Assembly: GCA_963739375.1 (NCBI GenBank)
Contig: CAVUAF010000005.1
Span: forward strand, 1 to 64,000
From: CAVUAF01 sp963739375
GTDB lineage: Bacteria > Acidobacteriota > Terriglobia > Terriglobales > Acidobacteriaceae
Direction: 5' to 3'
Length of the DNA stretch: 64,000 nucleotides
Below, one piece after another: positions 26,116 to 34,949 of the stretch. How positions within the stretch are numbered: the stretch's first letter is position 1; each line of letters opens with the position of its first letter. A program made the position numbers and the translations under genes. Under the pieces are notes generated by a model. It made no database searches and was not told the origin of the DNA. It was given only the letters and a program-made list of their open reading frames with translations.

Positions 26116-26796
26116 TTACCGGCGCAGCTTGCGGCGCAAGCCGCCCGCCAGGCCCAGCAGGCCGCTGCCCAGGAGCACCATCGAACCCGGCTCCGGCACC
26201 TGTCCGCCGCCGGTCGGCGTCTGGGTGGCATTGACGATGTGGCCGGTCCACGTCGCGCTCGGGTCGCCGCCGCAGAACCAGCAGTCCATGTTGATGTCGT
26301 CCACGTAAAAGTCAAACGAGCCGCTCGCCCCGGCGTTGCTGAAGGTGAGGTGCAGCGGGCTGCCCGAATTGTGGTTGAAGTTGAAGCTGAGCGTCTGGTC
26401 GAGCCCAAAGAAGGACGAGCTGCCCGTGATGTCCGCCGAGAAGGTCTCGGCCTGCCCGCCGGTGATGGCCGAGGGCAGGGTGAAAGTCACCGTCCCGATG
26501 AAGTTCTCGTTGGATCCGATATTGTCCGAGCTGCCACCCCACGCGAAGGTGCCCAGCGCGATAGTCGTCGCGCCGCCCACCGTCGTTTGGTTGCCGCTAT
26601 CGGCGCCCGTGAACGTGATCGCGTTGTTGGTGCCCGAACCGGTCGGGTCCCAGGTTGTCGGAGACCCTGCCGAGCAGGAACTTCCGGTCGTGAAGCACCC
26701 CACCGTGAGTGCGGTGTTGAAGGTCACCTGATCCGCGAAGGCAGAAACCGACAGGACCAGGAAGAAAACTACAGCAGCGGTGCGAAGCAGCCTCAT
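26116..26796 (-). CDS. PEP-CTERM sorted extracellular protein 2
   Basis: A 226-residue paralogue of the neighbouring protein. The signal peptide (MRLLRTAAVVFFLVLSVSAF), GCFTTGSSCSAGSP and the PEP-CTERM tail VPEPGSMVLLGSGLLGLAGG are nearly identical, while the middle diverges. Two extra Cys (MDCWFCGG) appear near residue 175. The start at 26796 has the RBS GGGGGA upstream. The pair looks like a recent tandem duplication with faster change in the exposed part. Confidence 0.9.
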   Translation of the reverse strand: MRLLRTAAVVFFLVLSVSAFADQVTFNTALTVGCFTTGSSCSAGSPTTWDPTGSGTNNAITFTGADSGNQTTVGGATTIALGTFAWGGSSDNIGSNENFIGTVTFTLPSAITGGQAETFSADITGSSSFFGLDQTLSFNFNHNSGSPLHLTFSNAGASGSFDFYVDDINMDCWFCGGDPSATWTGHIVNATQTPTGGGQVPEPGSMVLLGSGLLGLAGGLRRKLRR

Positions 26797-27000
26797 CGGC
26801 TCCCCCTTCATGAACCAAATCTTGCAAAGATTCCCGGATGACAACCTGCAACTATCAGACCAAAGTCCAAAATTGGCTAAGTCACTTTTTATGAATTACT
26901 TGGGAGCAGCCGAGGTTTCCCTCGCGTAGCCCGAATGTGCAGCAGTTTGCAGTTTCAGGTGGGAACTTACCACGACAAGTGGGTGGCCAGGTGGGCAGGG

Positions 27001-27093
27001 CCCTCGCATTCGGCCATCTTCCGCTTAGCACTTCCGCGTTCTTTATGGTGCCCCGGCGCCGGCCCGCCGCGACTTGGCCACCGGTCCGCGCGC
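27001..27093. repeat. Direct repeat copy A (duplicated cytochrome c gene 3' end)
   Basis: About 93 bases matching 28300-28398 in the same orientation at close to 90% by eye. In copy B the sequence covers the last codons and 3' flank of the octaheme cytochrome gene. Here it is free-standing between two PEP-CTERM genes. Confidence 0.75.
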
Positions 27094-27122
27094 AACGCCA
27101 CCCCCAAGCGCAGGGGCCAAAT

Positions 27123-27147
27123 GAAAACGCCGCCCCGCAGGGCGGCG
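27123..27147 (-). terminator. Terminator of PEP-CTERM gene 3
   Basis: Minus strand: GCCGCCCTGCGGGGCGGCG followed by TTTTC. It shares its flank with the terminator at 26064-26089. Confidence 0.7.
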
Positions 27148-27173
27148 AATCGAAGTGATTGAATTGACGGAGT

Positions 27174-27842
27174 TTACCGGTGCATCTTGCGGCGCAGCAA
27201 GCCGGCCAGACCGGCCAGGCCGCTGCCGAACAGCAGCAAAGAGGCAGGCTCGGGTGTGGCGACAGCAAAATTATCTGCCTCGAGCGCCCGGTTGCTTGAC
27301 TCAAGGGTGACGCTGTTGATGGTTCCGCCGTTTATATCGAAGTTGTAGTACACGCTCGCCGCCGGGTTGCCACAAAGCGGGTAGCAATCGAACGGTACGC
27401 CAGTAAGATTAGACAGGTCGGTGCCGGAGAACGTAAACGTGCCGCCCGTCGTATCGAACGTGATGGTGTTGTACGCATCCAGCGATCCCCAGTACAGGCC
27501 GAAGTAGTTGTTGCCGGTGGTGCTGAAGGTCACTACATACTGCTGCGGCGGGCCACTCGCATCGTTCGGCACGGAAATGTACTGCGTATCATCCCCGGTC
27601 GGAGCGCGATGCAGCCCGTCCGAGCTGCCAGTGTAAAAGCCGAAATTCCCCGTGATGGTGAATACACCTTCGGTGTAGGGTGAAGTTGCTACCACCGGTG
27701 CGTTGAAAAACGCCTGATTCGCGCCAGATATAGGAGTGAAAGGTCCGGCTGTGGTAGTCACGGTGATTGTAGTGGCCGTGGCCGCCACAGCGCCGGCCAA
27801 CAGCATCGCAAGCGTAACCAACAGAACATTCCTGAGTCTCAT
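27174..27842 (-). CDS. PEP-CTERM sorted extracellular protein 3
   Basis: A 222-residue protein unrelated in its middle to the two neighbours. The start at 27842 follows AGGAG and opens a signal peptide (MRLRNVLLVTLAMLLAGAVA). The mature part is Thr/Gly/Asn-rich beta-structure with DTTGGTFTFSGTDLSNLTG. The tail is ATPEPASLLLFGSGLAGLAG followed by LLRRKMHR, a canonical PEP-CTERM signal. The gene and an amidohydrolase relic lie between two ~95-base direct repeats. Confidence 0.9.
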   Translation of the reverse strand: MRLRNVLLVTLAMLLAGAVAATATTITVTTTAGPFTPISGANQAFFNAPVVATSPYTEGVFTITGNFGFYTGSSDGLHRAPTGDDTQYISVPNDASGPPQQYVVTFSTTGNNYFGLYWGSLDAYNTITFDTTGGTFTFSGTDLSNLTGVPFDCYPLCGNPAASVYYNFDINGGTINSVTLESSNRALEADNFAVATPEPASLLLFGSGLAGLAGLLRRKMHR

Positions 27843-28043
27843 TTGCCGCGGCTCCTGTCTGCTCTCTCGAGAAAACTCCGGAGACATATGGTGCAATTGT
27901 CCGACCAAAGTGCCGGTCGCTGTTTCCGTGTCGTATGAATAGTTTGCGCGCTAGTTCTTGACACGCAGGGTAACTACTATAGCAATAACCTGCACATCAC
28001 CGCCTTGGCATTTCTCACTTCCGCAGCCCCGCAGCTCCGCCAC

Positions 28044-28300
28044 TCACCGTATCCCCACCAGCCTGCGGACCGAATCAATCAGCTTCGCCGCGTCGTACCC
28101 GATGCCGTCCTTGAAGACGATCTCGACCTTCTCGATGTCGTTTGCGCTGGGTTTCCCAGCTCGTGCATGTCGGGCGTGTAGGTTCCCGGACCTTCCAGGT
28201 ACGGGCGGGCAACGTGCATCTTGGGGCCGAGGATGCGCCCGGCATCAATCAGCTTCTTGATCTCGAGATCGCTGAACGGCTCAATGCTGGGCAGGGATAC
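28044..28300 (-). pseudogene. Imidazolonepropionase-like amidohydrolase relic
   Basis: Two fragments in different frames. One reads IEPFSDLEIKKLIDAGRILG and PKMHVARPYLEGPGTYTPDM, from the first third of amidohydrolases. The other reads DIEKVEIVFKDGIGYDAAKL and ends IDSVRRLVGIR at 28044, the family C-terminus. Roughly 250 residues of barrel between them are gone, so this is an internally deleted pseudogene wedged between the PEP-CTERM gene and the cytochrome cluster. Confidence 0.7.
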
Positions 28301-28398
28301 CCTCGCCGTTCGGACATTCCGCCGCTTGGCACTTCCGCGTTCTTTATGGTGCCCCGGCACCGGCCCGCCGCGACTTGGCCGCCGGTCCCCGCGCATTC
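28300..28398. repeat. Direct repeat copy B (overlaps cytochrome c 3' end)
   Basis: The partner of 27001-27093. Its right half encodes the C-terminal residues of the octaheme cytochrome, so this is the parental copy. Confidence 0.75.
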
Positions 28399-31300
28399 GT
28401 CTGCGGCTTCGCCGGCGCCGTGCTGGCCGTCGTCTTGCCCGCGCGCGACGCCACCCCCCGCTGCTCCTCCGGCGTCAACTGGAAGATATAGCGCACCAGC
28501 AGCTTGGTGTGGTCCTGCTGGTAGCCCGCGAAGGCCGCCGGCGTCGGCCCGTTGAACACCCACTGCTCGTGCTCTTTGCGGAACAGGTTCGAGGGCATCG
28601 CCGTCCCCGGCGAAATGGATTGCGGATCGATGAGCCAGCGCTCCGCCCAGCCCGGCTTCAGCCGCTCTTTCGCCAGCAGGAAGTTGGGCGCGGTGGCGTT
28701 CTTGTCGTGCGTCGGATCGCCCGTGGCGTGGCACTTCAGGCACGGCGCCGCCGCGCTCGAGAACAAGGAGCGCCCCATCTCCTTTTCCTGCGGCGACAGC
28801 TCCGCCAGCTTCTGCGGAACATACGGCTGCGGCTGCTGCGACACCGCCTGGAAGAAGCGCACCAGCTTGCGCAACTCGTTGGGCGAGAAGTTGAACGTCG
28901 GCATCCGCACCCCCAGGTACGGCCGCACCCCGTTGCGGTTTACGTCGCTGGTGCTGAGCGCCGGGTTGCTGAGGAAGCGCAGCAGCCACTCGGGATCGAC
29001 GCGCGCCCCCTCGGTCAGCAGCTTGGGCGGCAGCTTCTCCTTCGCTTCCTTGTACGCGGGCACCGTCTCCAACGCCGTTGCCGCTCCCGGCACGTTCTGC
29101 TGCCCGGTGTAAAACTGGTGGCAGCCCATGCAGTTGTATTTCTTGACCACCCACCACCCGTCCTGGATGTCGCGCCGCGCGTCCTCCGGGCGGTACTGAT
29201 ACGCCGCGGGCAGGGAAGTCTCCTGGCTCCCCAGCAGGAAGGTGACCAGCGCCCGTATCTGCTCCTGGTTCAGGTGCGGATCGGGCATGCGCAGCTTTTC
29301 CGTCTCCCCCTTGATCTTCCCCTTGTCGTAGATGTTGGGCATGGCGAGCTTGTGCTCGAAGAAGCCCAGGTGCTCGTACCACGCGCGGTTGTTGGCCGGG
29401 CCGCTGGGCAGACGCTTCTGGATCTCCGCGTCCTCGATCGGCTCCTTGCCCCCGCGCTCCGCCGTCTCCGTCAGCAGCGCGAAGTCGAGGCGCTCGATGG
29501 GCTTCGAGCCCTCCGCGCTCAGCTCCGTGCCGATGCGCCCCTCCTCCTCCAGCCCCGCAATCTCGTGGCATCCCGCGCACCCGAAGTGCTTGATCCACGT
29601 CTTGCCCTGCTCCTTCAGCTTGGGATCGTCCAGATACGCCGCCGCCGCGTACGCCGCCGGCTCCTGGTGTTTCTTGGTGATCAGGTAGCTGGCGATGTCC
29701 TGCGCGTCTTCCTGGGTCAGCCGCAGGATCGGCATCACCGTCATCTGCTGCACCTGTAGCTCGTGGCCGTCGTTGGGACACGTCGAATGCTCGGCGTCGA
29801 AGACGTACGGCAGCTTCTTCTTGGCGTAGTCTTCCGGTCCGATGTCCTTCTTCTCGACCGGGCAATACGGACGCAGCCGGTGCCGCGGGTTCAGCACCCA
29901 GCGCACCAGGTAGTCGTAGTTGTCTTTTTCTCCGACCCGGCTCAGGTTGGCCGCAAAGTTTCCGCCCTCGCGGTCGTCGCCTTCGCCCATCGAGTGGCAG
30001 GCCAGGCAGCCGCGCGTCTCGAACAGCTCCTTGCCGTGCCCCGCGTTCCCCGGCTTCTGCTTCTCGATCGCATCGGGAAGCGCCGTCTGCCACAGGTAGG
30101 CGGAGATCGCGCGGATCTGCTCGTCGTTCAGCCGGAAGTTCGGCATCTTGGTGGTCGGCCGGAAATTTGTCGGCTTGGTCAGCCACGCCGGGATCCAGTT
30201 GGGGTTGATCTTCGCCCGGATCTCCTTGAGGTTCGGCCCCACCTTCTTCATGTCGCGCAGCACGCTCTTCGCTTGCAGGTCGAGTTGCTCCACCCGCCCC
30301 GCCAGCTTGCTGTTGCTCACCACCAGCGCCTCGGCCTGCGCGTTCAGCCGGTTCGCTTCTTCGTTGGTCTCCGCCTTGTCAGCTTGGGCGCGCAGCGCGT
30401 TCGCCTGCTTCAGGTTGTCTTTCTGCTGTCCTTCCAGCTGCTTGATCTGCTGCGCGATGTTGGTGAGGTCTTCCGGCTCTTTGTCGTAGCCCTCGTAGCG
30501 ATGGCAGCCCGTGCAGCCGCGCACGCGGAACAGGTCTTTGCCGTCGTTGATCGTCTGCCCCACGGTCGTGGTGCCCGCCACCAGCACCATGTCGGCGGCG
30601 TGGCAGGTCTGGCACCCGGCTTCGATGTTCTGCTTCTTGTACATCGGCCACAGCCAGTGCTCGTAGTTCCCGTGCGCCTTCTCTGCGCTGGTGGTGGCGC
30701 GCCCATTGCCGTTGTGGCACGGCGAGCAGCCGAACTTGTCGGGATCGTGCAGCGTCAGCAGGTCTTTGGACGGGTGGCTGACGAAGGCGCGGGAGAACTC
30801 GTCGAGCTTGTGTCCCTTGGGGGTCATCCCCGCCGCCGTCACCAGCACCGGCTCGCGCGTCCCCAGGTGGCACGACTCGCAGCGGTCCACGATGTTGGCG
30901 TCCGCCACGTTGATCTGCACGATCTGCGGGTCCCACGCCTCGTACTTCTTCTTCAGCCCCTCGATCTGCTCCGGCGTCAGGTCCACCATGTGGTCGGCCA
31001 GGTACTGGTCGCGCTTCACCTTGGCTTCGTTGGCGGCCTTCATGGTGTCGGCCAGCGCCGCCACCAGCCGCGCCTTCTCCAGCCGCAGCTCGTTGTACTT
31101 CGCCTCCAGCTGGTTGTAGCTGAACTTCGTGCCCTGGTAATCGGGATAGTCGATGGTGAAGTCCGGCTGGTTCTTTTTCTTTTCCAGCTCGGCCGCTTCC
31201 TTGTCGTGCGCGCTCTCCACCTTCGCCGACGCCGGCTCGAACGTTCCCGCCTCGACGTTATACGTATCGGCGCCGAACAGCGCCTTCTTGTCGGTGTATT

Positions 31301-31655
31301 CGAATTGCACCGCCGCCAGCCGCTCGTCCACCTTGGCGCGCTCGCCGTTGATCCGCTTCACTTCCGGCGCCGCCGCCTTCACTGCCTGCTGGTAGGCGTC
31401 GTCGAGCTGCCGGTACTCGCTGCTCGCCTCGACGTCCTTCGCCGCCGCCGCCGAGCGCCCGCGCAACGTCGTCAGGTAGGCGGCGTAGCGCGTCTTGAAC
31501 TCGTTCTGGTAGTACTTCCACGGCCGCTGTCCGTAAGCTTCGTCCCACAGCGCCCAGAACAGCGTCGCTATCAGCAGCAGCGACGCCACCAGGTAGGGCA
31601 CCACGTACGACTTGGTGACGATCGGATCGCGTTCCGGTATCAGTTGCTCAGCCAT
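28344..31655 (-). CDS. Octaheme c-type cytochrome subunit of a bc-type quinol oxidising complex
   Basis: A 1103-residue protein anchored by one N-terminal helix (about 18-38, SYVVPYLVASLLLIATLFWA). A long charged coiled region (40-230) precedes eight CxxCH heme sites: CESCH (~258), CSPCH (~309), CQTCH (~347), CTGCH (~380), CLACH (~549), CAGCH (~691), CMGCH (~841) and CLKCH (~970). Several lie in mono-heme cytochrome c folds with distal Met (for example TTKMPNFRLNDEQIRAISAY). A Cys-rich insert (YCPVEKK and CPNDGH, about 600-630) could bind another metal. The last gene of the Rieske-cytochrome b operon, it replaces cytochrome c1 and could itself carry electrons over a long distance. The start at 31655 avoids codons in a repeat. 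Confidence 0.92.
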   Translation of the reverse strand: MAEQLIPERDPIVTKSYVVPYLVASLLLIATLFWALWDEAYGQRPWKYYQNEFKTRYAAYLTTLRGRSAAAAKDVEASSEYRQLDDAYQQAVKAAAPEVKRINGERAKVDERLAAVQFEYTDKKALFGADTYNVEAGTFEPASAKVESAHDKEAAELEKKKNQPDFTIDYPDYQGTKFSYNQLEAKYNELRLEKARLVAALADTMKAANEAKVKRDQYLADHMVDLTPEQIEGLKKKYEAWDPQIVQINVADANIVDRCESCHLGTREPVLVTAAGMTPKGHKLDEFSRAFVSHPSKDLLTLHDPDKFGCSPCHNGNGRATTSAEKAHGNYEHWLWPMYKKQNIEAGCQTCHAADMVLVAGTTTVGQTINDGKDLFRVRGCTGCHRYEGYDKEPEDLTNIAQQIKQLEGQQKDNLKQANALRAQADKAETNEEANRLNAQAEALVVSNSKLAGRVEQLDLQAKSVLRDMKKVGPNLKEIRAKINPNWIPAWLTKPTNFRPTTKMPNFRLNDEQIRAISAYLWQTALPDAIEKQKPGNAGHGKELFETRGCLACHSMGEGDDREGGNFAANLSRVGEKDNYDYLVRWVLNPRHRLRPYCPVEKKDIGPEDYAKKKLPYVFDAEHSTCPNDGHELQVQQMTVMPILRLTQEDAQDIASYLITKKHQEPAAYAAAAYLDDPKLKEQGKTWIKHFGCAGCHEIAGLEEEGRIGTELSAEGSKPIERLDFALLTETAERGGKEPIEDAEIQKRLPSGPANNRAWYEHLGFFEHKLAMPNIYDKGKIKGETEKLRMPDPHLNQEQIRALVTFLLGSQETSLPAAYQYRPEDARRDIQDGWWVVKKYNCMGCHQFYTGQQNVPGAATALETVPAYKEAKEKLPPKLLTEGARVDPEWLLRFLSNPALSTSDVNRNGVRPYLGVRMPTFNFSPNELRKLVRFFQAVSQQPQPYVPQKLAELSPQEKEMGRSLFSSAAAPCLKCHATGDPTHDKNATAPNFLLAKERLKPGWAERWLIDPQSISPGTAMPSNLFRKEHEQWVFNGPTPAAFAGYQQDHTKLLVRYIFQLTPEEQRGVASRAGKTTASTAPAKPQTNARGPAAKSRRAGAGAP

Positions 31656-31659
31656 TTTT

Positions 31660-31736
31660 TCGTCGTTGGTCTTTGGTCGTTGGTCTTTGGCGGGTCGCGG
31701 GTCGGCCAACGACCAACGACCAACCGCCAACGACCC
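31660..31736. repeat. Inverted short-period repeat (CGTTGGTC units)
   Basis: CGTTGGTCTTTGG units on one side and CCAACGACCAACGACC units on the other form an imperfect palindrome between the cytochrome b and cytochrome c genes. A related array lies at 50040-50068. Confidence 0.7.
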
Positions 31737-32666
31737 TCATATGTTGAACCACGGCGTCACCAGCACATACTTAATGTTGAACGCCAGCCGCGCCAGCATC
31801 TTCACCGGCAGCGACAACATGGTCAGCCAGAAAAACATCATCGTGTTGTACTGCAGGAAGCTCATCGCCTTGTAATCGCGCGGGTGCGACCGCTTGAAGT
31901 ACGAATGCATGAGCAGCCCGCCGATCACGTAGAACGCGATCACCACCAGCGCCCCGAAGATGCCTTTTCCCCAGTTCGAGGTGATGTGGAAGATATCGGG
32001 CAGGTCGCTGGTTCACCGCGTACACCAGCCGGTTGTGGTCCCAGGTCTGCCCCGGCCAGAACCACAGCCAGCCGGGCCCGCGAATGAACGTCCCGATGAT
32101 GATCATCGACACCCACAGCACCACGAAGCCGAAGAAAAACGTCCCGATGGCGAATTTCCGCTGCTTCCACGTGTAGTACCCCTACCCCAGCGGGTTGGTG
32201 TCGATGTAGGGAATGACCATCAGCCCGACGATAATCAGCCCCGGCATCACCACGCCCGCGATCCACGGGTCGAAGTACACCAGCATCTCCTGCAACCCGA
32301 GGAAGTACCACGGCGCCTTCGCCGGGTTCATGGTCAGGTTGGGGTTCGCCGGCTCCTCCAGCGGCGCATTCAGCGTGATGGACCACACCATCAGGATGAT
32401 GGTAACGATGATCGCCGCCAGAAACTCCATCCGCAGCAGGAACGGCCACACGTGCACTTCCTTCGCCCAGCCCGGCGGTAGGGAAACGTCTTGCGATGAT
32501 GCGTCTTCGCCAGCGCCGGATCGGCCTCGAGCTGCTCCATCAGCGCGTCGTTGGCGCGCGCCTGCTTCCACGCCAGCCAGCTGTAGAAGATCACCAGCGG
32601 CAGCAGCGCCACGATGGGCACGTTGTCCGGCGTCGCCGCAATGTCCCAGAGCTGTTCCAGATCCAT
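31737..32666 (-). CDS. Cytochrome b C-terminal (subunit IV-like) subunit, frameshifted
   Basis: Composite of four pieces: MDLEQLWDIAATPDNVPIVA, then (shift near 32490) PPGWAKEVHVWPFLLRMEF with the subunit IV segment ANPNLTMNPAKAPWYFLGLQ, then, after an in-frame TAG near 32183, YYTWKQRKFAIGTFFFGF and the helix MVLWVSMIIIGTFIRGPGWL, then (shift near 32010) HITSNWGKGIFGALVVIAFY to the end at 31737. PAKAPWYFLGLQEM matches the quinol-site region (PEWY-like, here PWY) of subunit IV. Flanking complex subunits are intact, so I take the lesions as sequence errors. Confidence 0.8.
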
Positions 32667-32687
32667 ACCGCGCTCCCCGCTAGCTCT

Positions 32688-33641
32688 CTAGTGCCGCACC
32701 TTGATTTCTGATTCCAACATCACCGGCGCTGGTCCCGAGATCCCGCCGTCTTTTCGCACCCGCCAGAAATGCACGATCATGAACACGCTGGCGATGATCG
32801 GGATGGCGATGCAGTGCCAGATGTAGGCGCGCAGCAGCGCGTTGGCGTCCACGATCGATCCGCCCAGCAGCGCGAAGCGCACGTCGTTATAGGGCGTCAT
32901 GCCCAGCTGCGGCCCGAACGGCCCTTCGTGCCCCAGCAGCGGCGTGGCCCGCGCCATGTTCGTGCCCACCGTCACCGCCCAGAAGCCCAGCTGATCGTCC
33001 GGCAACAGGTAACCCGGTGAACGAAAGCAGCAGCGTCAGCGACGAGCAGGATCACGCCGACGCACCAGTTGAACTCCCGCGGCTTCTTGTAGAGCCGGTC
33101 AGGAACACCCGGAACATGTGCAGCCAGACCGCGATGATCATCAGGTGCGCCGCCCAGCGGTGCATGTTGCGCAGCAGCTTGCCGAACGGCACATCATGCT
33201 CCAGATAAAGCATGTCGCGGAAACGCCTGCACCTTCTCGGATGGTAATAGAACATCAGTAGTACGCCGGTAAAGGTAAGCACGAAAACAGGATAAAAGGT
33301 GATGCCGCCCATGCCCCAGGTGTAGCTGTAGCGCACGGCGTCGCGGTTGATCTTGGCGGGGTGGAGGTGGAGAAAGACGTTGGAGAGCACGCCCAGGGCG
33401 CGGTTGCGCGGGGTGTCGTCGTGCTTATGGCGGAAGATCGAGGTGAAGAGCTGGGTCTTGGTGCGGGTCCTTGGTCAGCTCGATCTGCTCTTTGGCCTTG
33501 GCCGCCATGTCGGCGGGCAGCGTTCGGGCGTCTTCCGGACGGCGCGCGTGTAGGCCTCAGCTTGCCGCCGACGCCGTCGCCGGAAGCTCCGTTACCGCCG
33601 GCGGCCGGCTGCGTCTCCTGGTTTTTTGCCTCGTCTGCCAT
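32688..33641 (-). CDS. Cytochrome b N-terminal subunit, frameshifted
   Basis: The start at 33641 reads MADEAKNQETQPAAGGNGAS. Further pieces in other frames give FLHLHPAKINRDAVRYSYTW, FYPVFVLTFTGVLLMFYYHP and NMHRWAAHLMIIAVWLHMFR with heme-ligand His residues. LLRAYIWHCIAIPIIASVFM and IVHFWRVRKDGG carry the second His pair of the four-helix bundle that binds two b hemes. The frame shifts at about 33520, 33230 and 33010-33110. It forms the quinol-oxidising core with the downstream subunit IV-like gene and the upstream Rieske protein. Confidence 0.8.
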
Positions 33642-33676
33642 AGAACCTCATCTTCACTCGCAACGCGGCGCGCCAT

Positions 33677-34888
33677 CTACACCGGATAAACGCTCCCGGG
33701 TTGTTGAACTGCGTCAGCCTGGCCTTTGGGCCGCTGGTAGAGGCGGCTGGTATCCACCACGATCTGCCCCTGAGCATCCAATTCGACGTGGGCGCGGTCC
33801 ATGGGACGCGGCGCCGGGCCTTCGAAGTTGACGCCCTCCAGTCGTAGCCCGCTGCCGTGGCACGGGCACTTGAACTTGTTCTCGCCCGGCTTCCAGTCGG
33901 GCGTGCAGCCGAGGTGGGTGCAGCGCGCATAGATCACGAACAGGCGACCTGGGGTGCGGTCCACCCAAATGCGGTATTTCTGCTGCCACTTCGAGTCCAC
34001 GCCGATGCCGTAGTCTTCCTTGTAGCCGATACGAAAGACGGTGCTGGGCTCAAAGAGGGTGCGTGGCAGAAAGAAGCGGAAGAAAGCGATGAACCAGGTG
34101 GCGAGGAAGGCGGCCACCGACGCCCACACCAAACGGCGCCGCGCCTGGTCGATTGGAGAATTGTCGGGACCGACGGAGGCGATGCCCGCCGCGGCCGCGG
34201 CCTGCGAGGTTCCGACCGCCGGGGTGCCGACATACCTGGTAGCCACGCCGGTGCGCACCGCCGGAAGTCCGGCGGGAACCGCCGGGGCGGCGGGCCTGGC
34301 AGCCGCGGGGGCTGCGGGACGTGGCGTGGCTGGGGCGGCAGTTGCGGGCGCTGGCGCCGCCGGAGCCGCAGCAGGTGCGGCTGCCGGCATCGCGGGCATC
34401 ATGCCGCCGGGCTCCCATGGCATGGGCACACCCTGCTTGAGACATTCGATCTCGGCATCGCTAAGCAGCGCGACGCCCTTGCGCTTGCGATACGCCTGTT
34501 CGGCGGAGATGACGGAATTGTTGAGCGCCTTGCGCGGGAGATTCGGCAGACCGCCCTGCGTGTTCGACATCGGCTGCGCGGCGGCGCCGGCAGCGGGCGC
34601 GGGAGCAGCGGCCCGGAGCGGAGCGATGATAGTGGTCGCGTCCTGGTCCGCCCCGGCGGCGGCCGGCGCGGCGGGAACGGGTGCGGCGCTGGCGGGGGAA
34701 ACGCCCGCGCCTCCCGCCTCCCACCACAGGGGATTGCCGGCCTTCAGGTCCTCGAGGTCCGCGTCGCTGAGCAGCGGCATCCCCTTGCGCCGGCGATAGG
34801 CCTGCTCGGCGGCGAGCACGGAAGGATTCAACGGCTTGCGCGGCAACGGTGGCAATCCGCCGAGTACGCCCTTGGTTTGATCGGACAT
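33677..34888 (-). CDS. Rieske iron-sulfur protein with duplicated N-terminal module
   Basis: A 403-residue protein. Its C-terminal Rieske domain has the [2Fe-2S] boxes CTHLGCTPDW and CPCHGSG and the GPAPRPM loop, after one membrane helix (ASVAAFLATWFIAFFRFFLP). Before this lie two copies of a ~45-residue module: LPPLPRKPLNPSVLAAEQAY with RRRKGMPLLSDADLEDLKAG, and LPNLPRKALNNSVISAEQAY with RKRKGVALLSDAEIECLKQG. Each is followed by an Ala/Pro-rich linker. The modules should be cytoplasmic. The start at 34888 is preferred because codons upstream lie in a short-period repeat. It is the first gene of the bc-type operon. Confidence 0.92.
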   Translation of the reverse strand: MSDQTKGVLGGLPPLPRKPLNPSVLAAEQAYRRRKGMPLLSDADLEDLKAGNPLWWEAGGAGVSPASAAPVPAAPAAAGADQDATTIIAPLRAAAPAPAAGAAAQPMSNTQGGLPNLPRKALNNSVISAEQAYRKRKGVALLSDAEIECLKQGVPMPWEPGGMMPAMPAAAPAAAPAAPAPATAAPATPRPAAPAAARPAAPAVPAGLPAVRTGVATRYVGTPAVGTSQAAAAAGIASVGPDNSPIDQARRRLVWASVAAFLATWFIAFFRFFLPRTLFEPSTVFRIGYKEDYGIGVDSKWQQKYRIWVDRTPGRLFVIYARCTHLGCTPDWKPGENKFKCPCHGSGLRLEGVNFEGPAPRPMDRAHVELDAQGQIVVDTSRLYQRPKGQADAVQQPGSVYPV

Positions 34889-34928
34889 GAAACAGTTCTC
34901 AGTTCCCAGTTCTCGGTTCTCAGTTAGC
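34889..34928. repeat. Short-period repeat (CAGTTCTC units)
   Basis: Units CAGTTCTCAGTTCCCAG and TTCTCGGTTCTCAGTTAG between hemH and the Rieske gene. One of the window's short-period arrays. Confidence 0.65.
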
Positions 34929-34949
34929 CGGCCAGAGGCCGGCGCTCCG

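Noticed and set aside
32182..32184. In-frame TAG in cytochrome b subunit IV as a recoded codon
   Set aside because: It lies in a patch with several indels and not at a catalytic position; sequence error is simpler.
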